From assembly GCA_965215755.1 (NCBI GenBank), contig OZ244119.1, positions 5,270,001-5,334,000 of the forward strand: DNA of 64,000 nucleotides, written 5' to 3'. The first letter of the stretch is position 1; every line of letters begins with the position of its first letter. Source of the stretch: Tectiglobus sp965215755. GTDB lineage: Bacteria; Pseudomonadota; Alphaproteobacteria; Rhizobiales; Hyphomicrobiaceae. The notes beneath the pieces are model-generated. The model ran no database searches, was not told the DNA's origin, and worked only from the letters and a program-made list of their open reading frames with translations. Shown piece after piece: positions 53,121-61,063 of this stretch. A program made the translations under genes and the position numbers.

Positions 53121-54272
53121 ATGTCCAAAACCAAAACCTCCTCTTCTGCCGGCAATGGTTGGCACGCGATCATCGGCTCATCTTCCATTATGTCTTTGGC
53201 GCTTCTTGGAGATGCGCTGCTCTACGCGGTTCTACCAGCCTATGCAGATCAGTTTGGCCTGACACTGCCCTGGGTGGGCGTCATGCTGTCTGCCAACAGG
53301 TTCATCCGCGTCTTCGCTTATGGAGTAATCGCGCGCCTCACGAACGCGGTCGGTGTACGGCGGATGTGCATTGGCGCGGCCGTTACAGCAACCCTTTCAA
53401 CCGCGCTCTACGCTGTCTCGCAGGGCCCATGGGTGATGTTGGCGGCAAGGATATTATGGGGCCTCACCTATGCAGGGTTGGTCTTGGCGACGCTTGCCTA
53501 TGCGGTCGAATACCGCGAGAACGCCGGCACTCGCGTCGGTGTCAGCAAGGCCATTCAGCGTGCCGGACCTATCGCCGCCCTTTTTGGCGGAGCCTGGCTC
53601 GTCGGGCAGGTCGGCCCAAACATGGTGTTCGCAGTTCTGGCCGCGGCTACAGCATTCGCCATCCTTATTAGTTTTTCGCTGCCCGCCGATCGCATTTCAA
53701 ACTCACCGTCAACGCCAGTAGCGTCGCTCGACCGACCCAGACCGGTGGACGTGATTTTCTTCATGCAGGGTTATGGGGTCGACGGTGTTTTTGCCGTCTC
53801 AATCACGCTGATCCTGGCTCGGGAAGCCTCACTATCAGAAGCTGTTCTTGGCGGCAGTGCCCTATTGGCTATGCGCCACTTCGGTGAAGCCATTGCGGCA
53901 CCGTTGTTTGGTTGGATCGCAGACCGCGTCGGTGCCCGCAGTGTGTTCATTGCATCGTCTGTTTTGACCATGCTTGGCTTTGTCTTTGTCGCCGCTGGGC
54001 TGACGATTATCGGCGCACTTATCATGCTCTTGTTTCGCGGAGCACTCGCGTCTTTAGGCCCCGCAGTTATCGTTCAGGAATTGTCCCTCGATGCAGACGC
54101 CATCGGCCCGCTCGCCCGAATGCAAGCCTGGCGCGATCTCGGCGCAGCCTGCGGTCCCCTTGCGACCGGTTTTCTTTTGACGCTTGTTTCCGCAGAGTTG
54201 CAGCATGGTCTAGTAGCGGTTGCGTTGGCTGGCAGCCTAGTCTACTGGCTCAGCGTTTCGTCGAAGGGCTGA
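53121..54272 (+). CDS. MFS transporter
   Basis: A 383-residue membrane protein with about twelve hydrophobic segments and the MFS loop between segments 2 and 3 (NRFIRVFAYGVIARLTNAVGVRRM). The second half repeats this pattern (GWIADRVGARSVF). Substrate is unknown. The start is uncertain; an upstream in-frame GTG at 53070 would add 17 residues. The small membrane protein gene follows by 89 bases and the DMSP-lyase-like gene is convergent. Confidence 0.85.
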   Translation: MSKTKTSSSAGNGWHAIIGSSSIMSLALLGDALLYAVLPAYADQFGLTLPWVGVMLSANRFIRVFAYGVIARLTNAVGVRRMCIGAAVTATLSTALYAVSQGPWVMLAARILWGLTYAGLVLATLAYAVEYRENAGTRVGVSKAIQRAGPIAALFGGAWLVGQVGPNMVFAVLAAATAFAILISFSLPADRISNSPSTPVASLDRPRPVDVIFFMQGYGVDGVFAVSITLILAREASLSEAVLGGSALLAMRHFGEAIAAPLFGWIADRVGARSVFIASSVLTMLGFVFVAAGLTIIGALIMLLFRGALASLGPAVIVQELSLDADAIGPLARMQAWRDLGAACGPLATGFLLTLVSAELQHGLVAVALAGSLVYWLSVSSKG

Positions 54273-54361
54273 AGGATGGCGTATCTGTCCGCTCCATATT
54301 CACTCCGACGCCCCCTTTTGCACGAGGTCAGCAAGCGAATTAGGTATTTCTCAAGGAGGCT

Positions 54362-54592
54362 GTGATTAGACTTGGCTCTATGGCTCCAACCTACAAATTT
54401 CTTATCTCAGCAATCGGAAGTTGCATAGGCCTTGGTGTTTTTTTGACCTGGCCGACGTGGATGGGTTTCGCCGGATTTGTCGCAGTGTTTGTAATCTCAA
54501 GCGCACTTGCAGCCGCTGTCTTCAAGCGGACAGCGACGTTGGAGCAGGTGAAGCAGGATCTGCAGCACCGCAGCAAGTTCGGTAGTGGCTAA
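54362..54592 (+). CDS. Small two-TM membrane protein, unknown function
   Basis: A 76-residue frame with hydrophobic segments at about 12-30 and 33-51 and a charged C-terminal helix. A very strong AAGGAGG site (54353-54359) lies only two bases before the GTG at 54362, five before an in-frame ATT at 54365 and twenty before an ATG at 54380, so the true start is uncertain. No family is recognised. Confidence 0.55.
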   Translation: MIRLGSMAPTYKFLISAIGSCIGLGVFLTWPTWMGFAGFVAVFVISSALAAAVFKRTATLEQVKQDLQHRSKFGSG

Positions 54593-54630
54593 GCTCAGAC
54601 TTGCCTACTGTCGATCACGACACGCCATTC

Positions 54631-55236
54631 TCAGGCATCCTTCGTCCAAAGAAGCCAAACAGCGAGCAACGGTACGTCGCCGGCCTGCATCGCGTGCCAA
54701 ACGAACGGTGTATTGTGAAACAGATCGCCCGTCCTCAATTGCTGGAAGGGTTGATCCTCGTGCATCCAGGCGCCAGGTGAGAGGACGATGTAATATTCCT
54801 CAGGTGCGTGGCGATGGCGAGGATAGTGCTGATGCGGGGCCACCAAACTCACTCCGATGCGGACATCATCGCGTACTTCCAATCCGCCCTGGCCGACTAT
54901 TGAAGCATTCGCATGGTTCTGAAAGAAACCATTCGGCTCGTCCTCAGTGCCGGGTTTGGGAGCCCAGTTTAGGAACGGTTGCAGTGCCGCAAAGGCATCA
55001 GTGAGCGCCGGCAAGGACCCAGGACCCGTGCGTGCCTGATGGTACGCTTCATGTAGTTGCGCACAGACAGGCTGTTGTTGTGGCGCATGATCCGGATCTC
55101 CATCCACAGGCTCGGATAGCGCCACAAACAATTTTTGCGCCAAGGGTTCGACAATCGGCAACGACGACACACGCTCTGTGGTGACAGCTTCGGCTGCATC
55201 AATCAGCGCCTGCAGTTGCGGCAAGCGTTCCGCCAT
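54631..55236 (-). CDS. dddQ: DddQ-like dimethylsulfoniopropionate lyase (cupin)
   Basis: A 201-residue protein of the cupin-type DMSP-lyase family, which cleaves DMSP into dimethyl sulfide and acrylate. The motif YPRHRHAPEEYYIVLSPGAW supplies Tyr138, His141, His143, Glu147 and Tyr149, and FVWHAMQAGD supplies His181. Relative to the residues I recall for Ruegeria DddQ (Tyr120, His123, His125, Glu129, Tyr131, His163), all six align at a constant offset of 18, including the spacing between motifs. The N-terminal helical part is also DddQ-like. GGAGTAGGG precedes the ATG at 55236. Neighbours are not typical ddd genes. Family assignment is good; substrate is a strong inference. Confidence 0.8.
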   Translation of the reverse strand: MAERLPQLQALIDAAEAVTTERVSSLPIVEPLAQKLFVALSEPVDGDPDHAPQQQPVCAQLHEAYHQARTGPGSLPALTDAFAALQPFLNWAPKPGTEDEPNGFFQNHANASIVGQGGLEVRDDVRIGVSLVAPHQHYPRHRHAPEEYYIVLSPGAWMHEDQPFQQLRTGDLFHNTPFVWHAMQAGDVPLLAVWLLWTKDA

Positions 55237-55298
55237 CCCTACTCCAATTCTGTTTTGCCCAGCCAAGCTGAGCGAGGTATTTGAACATTGATGGCGCA

Positions 55299-55331
55299 AA
55301 AACAAAAGGGGTGACCGTCAAGGCCACCCCT
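55299..55331 (-). terminator. Rho-independent terminator of the fasciclin gene
   Basis: On the minus strand AGGGGTG (55331-55325) pairs with CACCCCT (55313-55307), followed by TTTGTTTTT. It lies 29 bases after the fasciclin stop. Confidence 0.75.
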
Positions 55332-55359
55332 CATGCTGATCGAATGTCATGCCGGCGTG

Positions 55360-55848
55360 TTATCGCGACGGCAACATTACTTTGTCGATGACGTGGATGA
55401 TACCGTTACTTGCGCGGATATCGGCTTTCACAACGTTGGCCTTATCGACCGTCACGCCGCTGCGTGACTTACGTACGCGCAGAAGACGGTCGCCGCCGCT
55501 CTTGATGGTGCGAACGTGAATGGCCTTGTGTGGCAGCTGGTTAGACGCAAGCTTACGTGGCAATACGTGGTATGACAGGATTGCTGCCAGCTTCGACTTG
55601 TTCTCTGGCTTAAGGAGAGACTCGACGGTTCCTTTCGGCAGCTTAGCGAACGCGGCGTCGGTTGGCGCAAAAACGGTTAGGTGTTTGCCTGTTGCCAGCG
55701 CATCAGCCAGACCGGCTGCCTTAGCAGCTGCGAGAAGGGTGTTGAAGGTTCCGGCCTTAGACGCGGTGTCGACAATGTTTGCTGCACTCGCTGGTGCGGC
55801 TAGCAAGCTCGCTCCGACAATGGCTGCTGAAATAAATGAAAATCGCAC
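55360..55848 (-). CDS. Exported fasciclin-domain protein
   Basis: A 162-residue exported protein of one FAS1 domain. A signal peptide ends in ASA about 24 residues in. FNTLLAAAKAAGLADAL, LTVFAPTDAAFAKLPKG (H1/FAS1 box), LSYHVLPRKLAS and NGIIHVIDKVMLPS (H2 box) are all present. Such proteins are implicated in adhesion and biofilm. The start is GTG at 55848 behind GAGGAGAG; an upstream ATG is poorly supported. A promoter-like sequence lies at 55957. Confidence 0.9.
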   Translation of the reverse strand: MRFSFISAAIVGASLLAAPASAANIVDTASKAGTFNTLLAAAKAAGLADALATGKHLTVFAPTDAAFAKLPKGTVESLLKPENKSKLAAILSYHVLPRKLASNQLPHKAIHVRTIKSGGDRLLRVRKSRSGVTVDKANVVKADIRASNGIIHVIDKVMLPSR

Positions 55849-55956
55849 GTTTCTCTCCTCTTGTACCAACTCAAATGTTTTTGGTTGCCGACCGCGGTGG
55901 CGGTCACAAGGAGGAAAACGGGGCGATTGCAATGGTGGATGAGTCGTTAATTCGCT

Positions 55957-55986
55957 TTTATAGTCACGATGTTTTGCGTGATCCAA
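55957..55986 (-). promoter_or_regulatory. Possible promoter of the fasciclin gene
   Basis: On the minus strand TTGGAT (55986-55981) and TATAAA (55962-55957) are separated by 18 bases, about 110 bases upstream of the GTG start. The -10 is good, the -35 weak. Confidence 0.4.
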
Positions 55987-56060
55987 CGCGAGCTCGGCCG
56001 CGTTTAACGTCCTAAGTGTCGTGTTGGATCAACAAAACCATGCAATCTCGTTGCGGTTGT

Positions 56061-57233
56061 TTAGCGCATTGGCAAATCTAGCACCTGCTTCGCGAGAATG
56101 TTGCGCTGGATCTCATTAGACCCGCCGTATATGGGAGCCGGCCGCGCTTTGTAGAAGGGCGCCAGAACATTCACATCGATGTTGCCAATCCGCGTGTCCC
56201 CTTTCATGCCGCCAAGCGGACCAGCGGTCTCAACTACGAGGTCGGCAATCTTGGAGAAGGTCTCTGTCGCCAACACTTTGAGCATCGAGACATCAGGGCC
56301 CAGCGTCTCCCTACGCGCCACAATTCCAGCATAGTGCTCATAGGAATGCGCCAGATGCTCAACGTCCAATTGGAGGCGCACGTACTTATCTCTGAAAACA
56401 GGATCATCGAGCACGCCGCGCGCGCTCGCGACAGTTTCAAGGATTTCCATTGCATATTCGGGAAGCTTTGGACTGCCGATATGTATCCGCTCGAAGCCGA
56501 GTAGCGATTTGGCAACCGTCCATCCTTTGTTAAGTTCCCCCACGAGATTATCGACTGGCGTGCGGACGTCATCGAAGAAAACCTCGCAGAACTCAGCCTG
56601 GCCAGAAATATCGGGAATTGGCCGTACTGTGATTCCAGGTTGGTCCATATCCACCAACAGAAAGCTGATGCCTTCCTGCTTTTTTGCTTCGAAATCCGTG
56701 CGTGCAAGCACAAAAATATGGTCAGCATCGTGGGCTAACGTTGTCCAGATCTTCTGGCCATTGATGACAAATTCGTCGCCCTCGCGAACAGCTTTGGTTT
56801 GTAAGCTAGCAAGGTCAGAACCAGACCCTGGCTCGGAATAGCCCTGGCACCAGATGTTCTCGCAACTTAGGATTTTTGGAAGATAACGTGCGCGCTGTTC
56901 GTCAGTGCCCCATTTGATCAATACAGGGCCAACCATGAGGATCCCATGATCCTGGAAGCGGGCAATACCGGCACGTTCCACTTCTTCATGGAAGATGAGC
57001 GCTTTGCGAGGTTCCAGACCCATCCCGCCGAATTCAGCCGGCCAGTTGGGGGCGATCCAGCCTTTCTGCGACATCCGCAAATACCAATCACGCAACTCTG
57101 TCCAGCGCAGCCGGCAAGGTGGAAAACGGAGCTCATCCGGATAATGTTCGCGGAAGTCCGCGCTAATGATATCGCGAAACGCCTCGTCACTGAGTGCATT
57201 CCAGTCGTGTTCCTGTGCGACTCCGAATGTCAT
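56061..57233 (-). CDS. Acyl-CoA dehydrogenase, subunit 1 of an overlapping pair
   Basis: A 390-residue acyl-CoA dehydrogenase with WCQGYSEPGSGSDLASLQTKA (FAD/substrate loop) and QKIWTTLAHDADHIFVLARTD. The C-terminal active-site motif is IYGGSNEIQRN, in which the Glu of the common YEG triplet is Gly. Length is normal. It overlaps the next gene upstream by four bases (57230-57233). Paired dehydrogenases of this form usually make heteromeric complexes in which one subunit lacks cofactor or catalytic features; which does the chemistry is not certain here. Confidence 0.92.
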   Translation of the reverse strand: MTFGVAQEHDWNALSDEAFRDIISADFREHYPDELRFPPCRLRWTELRDWYLRMSQKGWIAPNWPAEFGGMGLEPRKALIFHEEVERAGIARFQDHGILMVGPVLIKWGTDEQRARYLPKILSCENIWCQGYSEPGSGSDLASLQTKAVREGDEFVINGQKIWTTLAHDADHIFVLARTDFEAKKQEGISFLLVDMDQPGITVRPIPDISGQAEFCEVFFDDVRTPVDNLVGELNKGWTVAKSLLGFERIHIGSPKLPEYAMEILETVASARGVLDDPVFRDKYVRLQLDVEHLAHSYEHYAGIVARRETLGPDVSMLKVLATETFSKIADLVVETAGPLGGMKGDTRIGNIDVNVLAPFYKARPAPIYGGSNEIQRNILAKQVLDLPMR

Positions 57234-58357
57234 GCGGCAGCTCCTGCTTGTTGTTTCAGACCGCCGTAGCGGTTGCGATGGTCGGCAGCGTTTCCGAGGT
57301 AAGGAACGCAGGTCAGTATGCGATTGACATACAGACCTAGATCATACTCGTCAGTGAAGCCGATCGCGCCGTGTAGCTGCACTGTCTCGTTGGCCATTTT
57401 CAAAGCCACTTCACCAACCCGCGCCTTGGCGCTTGAGGCAGCTATTGCCCGCGCGACCGGATTGATGCCGGCTGCACCGACTGCGCGAATTGCTGCTTCA
57501 GTTGCGTGACCGGCCACCTCTTTCTGCATCCAAAGATCGACGGCTCGATGTTGTAGAACCTGGAAGCTACCGATCGCCTGACCAAACTGTTTGCGCACCT
57601 TGAGGTACTCAAGCGTGATGTCGAGGGCCCGATCCATCAACCCCATCAACTCTGCACAATTCGCAACAATTCCGTAATCGATAGCCTCACTGAGAAGCTC
57701 CCGGCCGACCGTTGGACTTGCGAGTGCAGCGTCTGGCCCTACGGCGACATTAGCCAATCGCAACCATGCGGTTCGGCCTCCGTCCGCCTGCTCCTCAGCT
57801 TCGATGTTGACGCCATCCGCTTCCGCAGAGACCCACCAGAGCCCCACGCCTTGGTCTTGCTTTGCGGCCACGATCAACGCGTCAGCAGCACTCACCGGAA
57901 TGAAACGCGCCTCGCCTGAAAGCGTCGTCGCTCCATTGCTCGTTACTGATGTAATTGCGATATCGTCGAGTACGAGGCTGCCAGATGGGTTCTGCCATGC
58001 GACGGTCGCGGTCTTTCTCCCCGCTACAACGTCCTGCAGTGCGGAACTGCGTGCTGCACCTGGCTCGCAACATGTCAGAATTTTTGGTGCAACCACGCCT
58101 GCTGCAACGAATGGTTCAGGTGCCACCGCCTGACCAAGCGCCCGGGCCACAACGGCCGCAGCGTCAAGACCGAGGCCCATGCCACCAGCTTCCTCATCTG
58201 CCAAAATACCGAACCATCCCTGCTCAGCCATCGCCCGCCATAGTGCAGGATCGAAGAATGGATCCGTATTGCGCCAACTCCTGACGCGCTTCGCATCAAA
58301 GCTCGCAAAAGACGATGCCGCGTCCTGAAGAAGCCTCAAGGTATCTGCGTCGGTCAT
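57230..58357 (-). CDS. Acyl-CoA dehydrogenase-like protein, subunit 2 of an overlapping pair
   Basis: A 375-residue acyl-CoA-dehydrogenase-fold protein. The N-terminal helical domain (WFGILADEEAGGMGLGLDAAAV) and the C-terminal GAIGFTDEYDLGLYVNRIL are typical of the smaller, more divergent partner in heteromeric ACADs. The central FAD-binding loop is poorly conserved. The ATG at 58357 follows GGAG; an ATG five codons upstream is possible. It overlaps subunit 1 by four bases and is divergent from the enoyl-CoA hydratase at 58510. Confidence 0.88.
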   Translation of the reverse strand: MTDADTLRLLQDAASSFASFDAKRVRSWRNTDPFFDPALWRAMAEQGWFGILADEEAGGMGLGLDAAAVVARALGQAVAPEPFVAAGVVAPKILTCCEPGAARSSALQDVVAGRKTATVAWQNPSGSLVLDDIAITSVTSNGATTLSGEARFIPVSAADALIVAAKQDQGVGLWWVSAEADGVNIEAEEQADGGRTAWLRLANVAVGPDAALASPTVGRELLSEAIDYGIVANCAELMGLMDRALDITLEYLKVRKQFGQAIGSFQVLQHRAVDLWMQKEVAGHATEAAIRAVGAAGINPVARAIAASSAKARVGEVALKMANETVQLHGAIGFTDEYDLGLYVNRILTCVPYLGNAADHRNRYGGLKQQAGAAA

Positions 58358-58509
58358 ATTTACTCCGCTCATAGCGCGCCTGGTTGTCTTTCTGGGTCGA
58401 GAAATGCGCGCTCAGCAATCATCATATGCAAGTTTGCCAAGTCGGTTTGCTGCATGCAACATCCCGCCTGAGATCAGCAATCACCACTGAAATATCGGGA
58501 GCGACAACG

Positions 58510-59277
58510 ATGGAACTGGAACTCATACGTATAGATGTCACTGACCATGTCGCCCTCGTCACTATGGATGCACCGCCGGTCAACGCGCAGAATGCACAGT
58601 TTAATATTGAGATGGCTTACACCATGGATAGTATCAGCGACCGCGATGATGTGCGTAGCGTCGTTTTGACTGGCGCCGGCAAGGTTTTCTCAGCTGGTGC
58701 TGATATCAAGGCGCGCGGCAACATGGGAGATCCCGGTGAGAAGTGGCAGCATAACCGGCGCGCACGAGAGAGCTACCACTCCATTCGGGAATGCACCAAA
58801 CCGGTGGTCGGTGCGCTGAACGGTGCTGCTCTAGGTGCGGGTCTCGCTGTAGCGGCATCGTGCGATATTCTTGTTGCTGCTGAAGAAGCATCCCTCGGCC
58901 TGCCAGAAATTGATGTCGGCCTGTTAGGAGGCGGTCGCCACGCGCAGCGGCTGTTTGGACATTCAACGCTTCGGCGAATGATGTTAACCGGCTACCGGGT
59001 GAAAGGTCCCGAGCTCTATCGCCTGGGAATTGTTGAAGCATGTGTACCGCGCGACCAGGTTGTTGCTGAGGCACGTAGCATTGCTGAGACTATTGCAGCA
59101 AAAAGTCCAGCTGCCATTCGTCTGGCCAAGCAGTCACTTAATGTGATCGAAGACCTGAGTCTGCGTGATGGATATCGCTATGAGCAGAATATGACGGTCC
59201 AACTCTCGACCCATCCGGATTCCAAAGAGGCCATGCAGGCGTTCATCGAAAAGCGAAAGCCAAAATTCCAAGGCTGA
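58510..59277 (+). CDS. Enoyl-CoA hydratase/isomerase family protein
   Basis: A 255-residue crotonase-fold protein with the oxyanion segments VFSAGADIKARG and NGAALGAGLAVAASCDI and the catalytic-type glutamate in GLPEIDVGLLGGGRHAQRL. A hydratase is therefore more plausible here than for the PaaG-like enzyme at 40236. The ATG at 58510 was chosen as the start of similarity. It is divergent from the acyl-CoA dehydrogenase pair, so dehydrogenation and hydration of one substrate may be coordinated. ArsR regulator follows after 40 bases. Confidence 0.93.
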   Translation: MELELIRIDVTDHVALVTMDAPPVNAQNAQFNIEMAYTMDSISDRDDVRSVVLTGAGKVFSAGADIKARGNMGDPGEKWQHNRRARESYHSIRECTKPVVGALNGAALGAGLAVAASCDILVAAEEASLGLPEIDVGLLGGGRHAQRLFGHSTLRRMMLTGYRVKGPELYRLGIVEACVPRDQVVAEARSIAETIAAKSPAAIRLAKQSLNVIEDLSLRDGYRYEQNMTVQLSTHPDSKEAMQAFIEKRKPKFQG

Positions 59278-59317
59278 GCTTTACACTGACGGCTATCTAT
59301 CATGGGAACTAGCAGGC

Positions 59318-59653
59318 ATGGAAGTTAAACTAGCACTCAACATGCTCGCGGCGCTGTCCCAGGAAACCAGGCTGCGCATCGTTCGCTATCTCGTGCAATG
59401 CGGACCAGAACGAGCATCAGCGGGTGATATCAGCACGCATGTTGATGCCGCTGCTCCTCGTGCCTCTTTCCACCTCTCGAACCTCGAGCGTGCCGACGTA
59501 ATCACCTCAGAACGGCAGTCCCGAAAGATCATCTACCGAGCCAACTTCGAAAACCTTGGCGGCTTGATCTCCTTCATGATGAAAGATTGTTGCAACGGCC
59601 ATCCTGATATTCTCTCCTGCTGTGGTCTTCCGATCGAAAGCAGTGAGCTATGA
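59318..59653 (+). CDS. ArsR-family regulator with cysteine-rich tail
   Basis: A 111-residue winged helix-turn-helix protein: LAALSQETRLRIVRYLVQCG, AAAPRASFHLSNLERADVI and SRKIIYRANFENL follow the ArsR/SmtB pattern. The C-terminal tail has paired cysteines (Cys91/Cys92 and Cys101/Cys102) in DCCNGHPDILSCC, which could bind a metal or respond to thiol oxidation. It is 40 bases after the enoyl-CoA hydratase gene, on the same strand, and is the probable regulator of the surrounding ACAD/ECH genes. It converges with the LLM enzyme. Confidence 0.9.
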   Translation: MEVKLALNMLAALSQETRLRIVRYLVQCGPERASAGDISTHVDAAAPRASFHLSNLERADVITSERQSRKIIYRANFENLGGLISFMMKDCCNGHPDILSCCGLPIESSEL

Positions 59654-59677
59654 CCCTGCACCACGACCAAGAATGGC

Positions 59678-60583
59678 CTATTGCCTCTGCCGCAGCCTTG
59701 GCAGTACATCTTGCGCAATGCGCTCAAATACATCCACTTGCTTCGGAATGGTTGGGTAGTACAGGCTCAGCTCACTAAAGCCTGCTTCCATGATCTTGCC
59801 GGCCGCATCTTCAAATGCTCCAGGAGATTCATAATAGCTGAACGCTCCGCCGCTGGAGCGAGCTGTCGGGTCAAACATATGATAGGAGCGGCGCAGTGAC
59901 TGTGGGTCACGCCCGATCTTTGCACACGCCTCATCGCAGATCCGAACCTTCTCACCAATCTCTGCCAGCTGCTGATCAAACGTTGCGGCAAAACTCATCG
60001 TGTTCCAGGTGTCGGCCATGCGTGCAGCAAACCGAACCATGACAGGTCCGAGCGCGGCAATGGTTATCGGCGGTCGTGGCTTTTGGACAGGGCGCGGTTT
60101 TACGACAGCTTCGTTGATCGTGTAATATTCGCCAGCGAAGCTTGATGTCTCGTTGGACAGTAAGCGATCAACGACTGCAACATATTCTTTGAATCTGACG
60201 ACCCGTTCTTTTCCATCCCAATTTGGAATGCCCATCATGTCGTAACTCGGGTCAATATTAATCCCTGTTCCCAGGCCGATGTCGAGGCGTCCACCTGAGA
60301 TGTGGTCGATGGTCAAGGCCTGACGTGCCAACATTGCCGGATGACGAAGCGGAAACTGTGTGACGTAGGTTGCGATCCGAACCCGTTCCGTCGCCATGGC
60401 GAGTGCTGCCAAGACGCTCCAGCCTTCATGCCAGAGCCGCGAGGTGTCACTCCAATCCACGAAATGATCAGCCGTCGAGACCAACTCGAAGCCAAGATCT
60501 TCGACGTGTTTTGAACACCGCAGGATCTCCGACCATTCCGTATTCGGCAGAACGAGTACGCCAAAGCGCGGTGCATGGGCCAT
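59678..60583 (-). CDS. LLM-class flavin-dependent oxidoreductase
   Basis: A 301-residue luciferase-like TIM-barrel protein. Typical segments are LGFELVSTADHFVDW, ERVRIATYVTQFPLRHPAML, GRLDIGLGTGINIDPSYDMMG and ITIAALGPVMVRFAARMADTWN. It is the third LLM enzyme of the window and diverges from the other two. It is the last gene of a probable UbiD-VOC-LLM operon on the minus strand (61 bases after VOC). Confidence 0.9.
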   Translation of the reverse strand: MAHAPRFGVLVLPNTEWSEILRCSKHVEDLGFELVSTADHFVDWSDTSRLWHEGWSVLAALAMATERVRIATYVTQFPLRHPAMLARQALTIDHISGGRLDIGLGTGINIDPSYDMMGIPNWDGKERVVRFKEYVAVVDRLLSNETSSFAGEYYTINEAVVKPRPVQKPRPPITIAALGPVMVRFAARMADTWNTMSFAATFDQQLAEIGEKVRICDEACAKIGRDPQSLRRSYHMFDPTARSSGGAFSYYESPGAFEDAAGKIMEAGFSELSLYYPTIPKQVDVFERIAQDVLPRLRQRQ

Positions 60584-60644
60584 CGCAACAACTCCGTTAG
60601 CAACGATCTTGTTAGCTTACGGGGAACCTGACCGCTCGCAAAGA

Positions 60645-60995
60645 CTATTCGTGTGTCAGGACATTGATTAAGCGCCCGAATGGATCTCTTACGTAAAACC
60701 GACGGACACCCCAAGGCTCACTCACAGGGCCGTACTCGACAGCAAAGCCACCTGCCTGCATGCGCGAAAGTGCTTCATCAAGATCATCAACTTCGATCGA
60801 CAAGTCCGGCACCTCGGTGCCTGAACCACCTTCGCTAGCAAAACTGATCTGTGATGCACCAACGGATGTGCCTTGGACCGTTATGATCCATTCCATATCC
60901 ATGGCGACTTCCAAACCCAACGCATCGACGTAAAACGCGCGCGCTCGTTGCGGATCGGCAGCTTTAATGTTTGGAACGATGCGTTTGACCTGCAT
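60645..60995 (-). CDS. VOC-family protein
   Basis: A 116-residue glyoxalase-fold protein: VKRIVPNIKAADPQRARAFYVDALGLEV and the C-terminal VRRFYVRDPFGRLINVLTH. It is a single-domain VOC protein of the bleomycin-resistance/dioxygenase type. It lies between UbiD (68 bases upstream) and the LLM enzyme, supporting a common transcript. Function is not determined. Confidence 0.88.
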   Translation of the reverse strand: MQVKRIVPNIKAADPQRARAFYVDALGLEVAMDMEWIITVQGTSVGASQISFASEGGSGTEVPDLSIEVDDLDEALSRMQAGGFAVEYGPVSEPWGVRRFYVRDPFGRLINVLTHE

Positions 60996-61063
60996 TGCGC
61001 GTCTTGTCCTTCATGCTCTGCACCGCTCTGAGTGCCATTCAGTCGGCCCATCTTATCCTGGGC

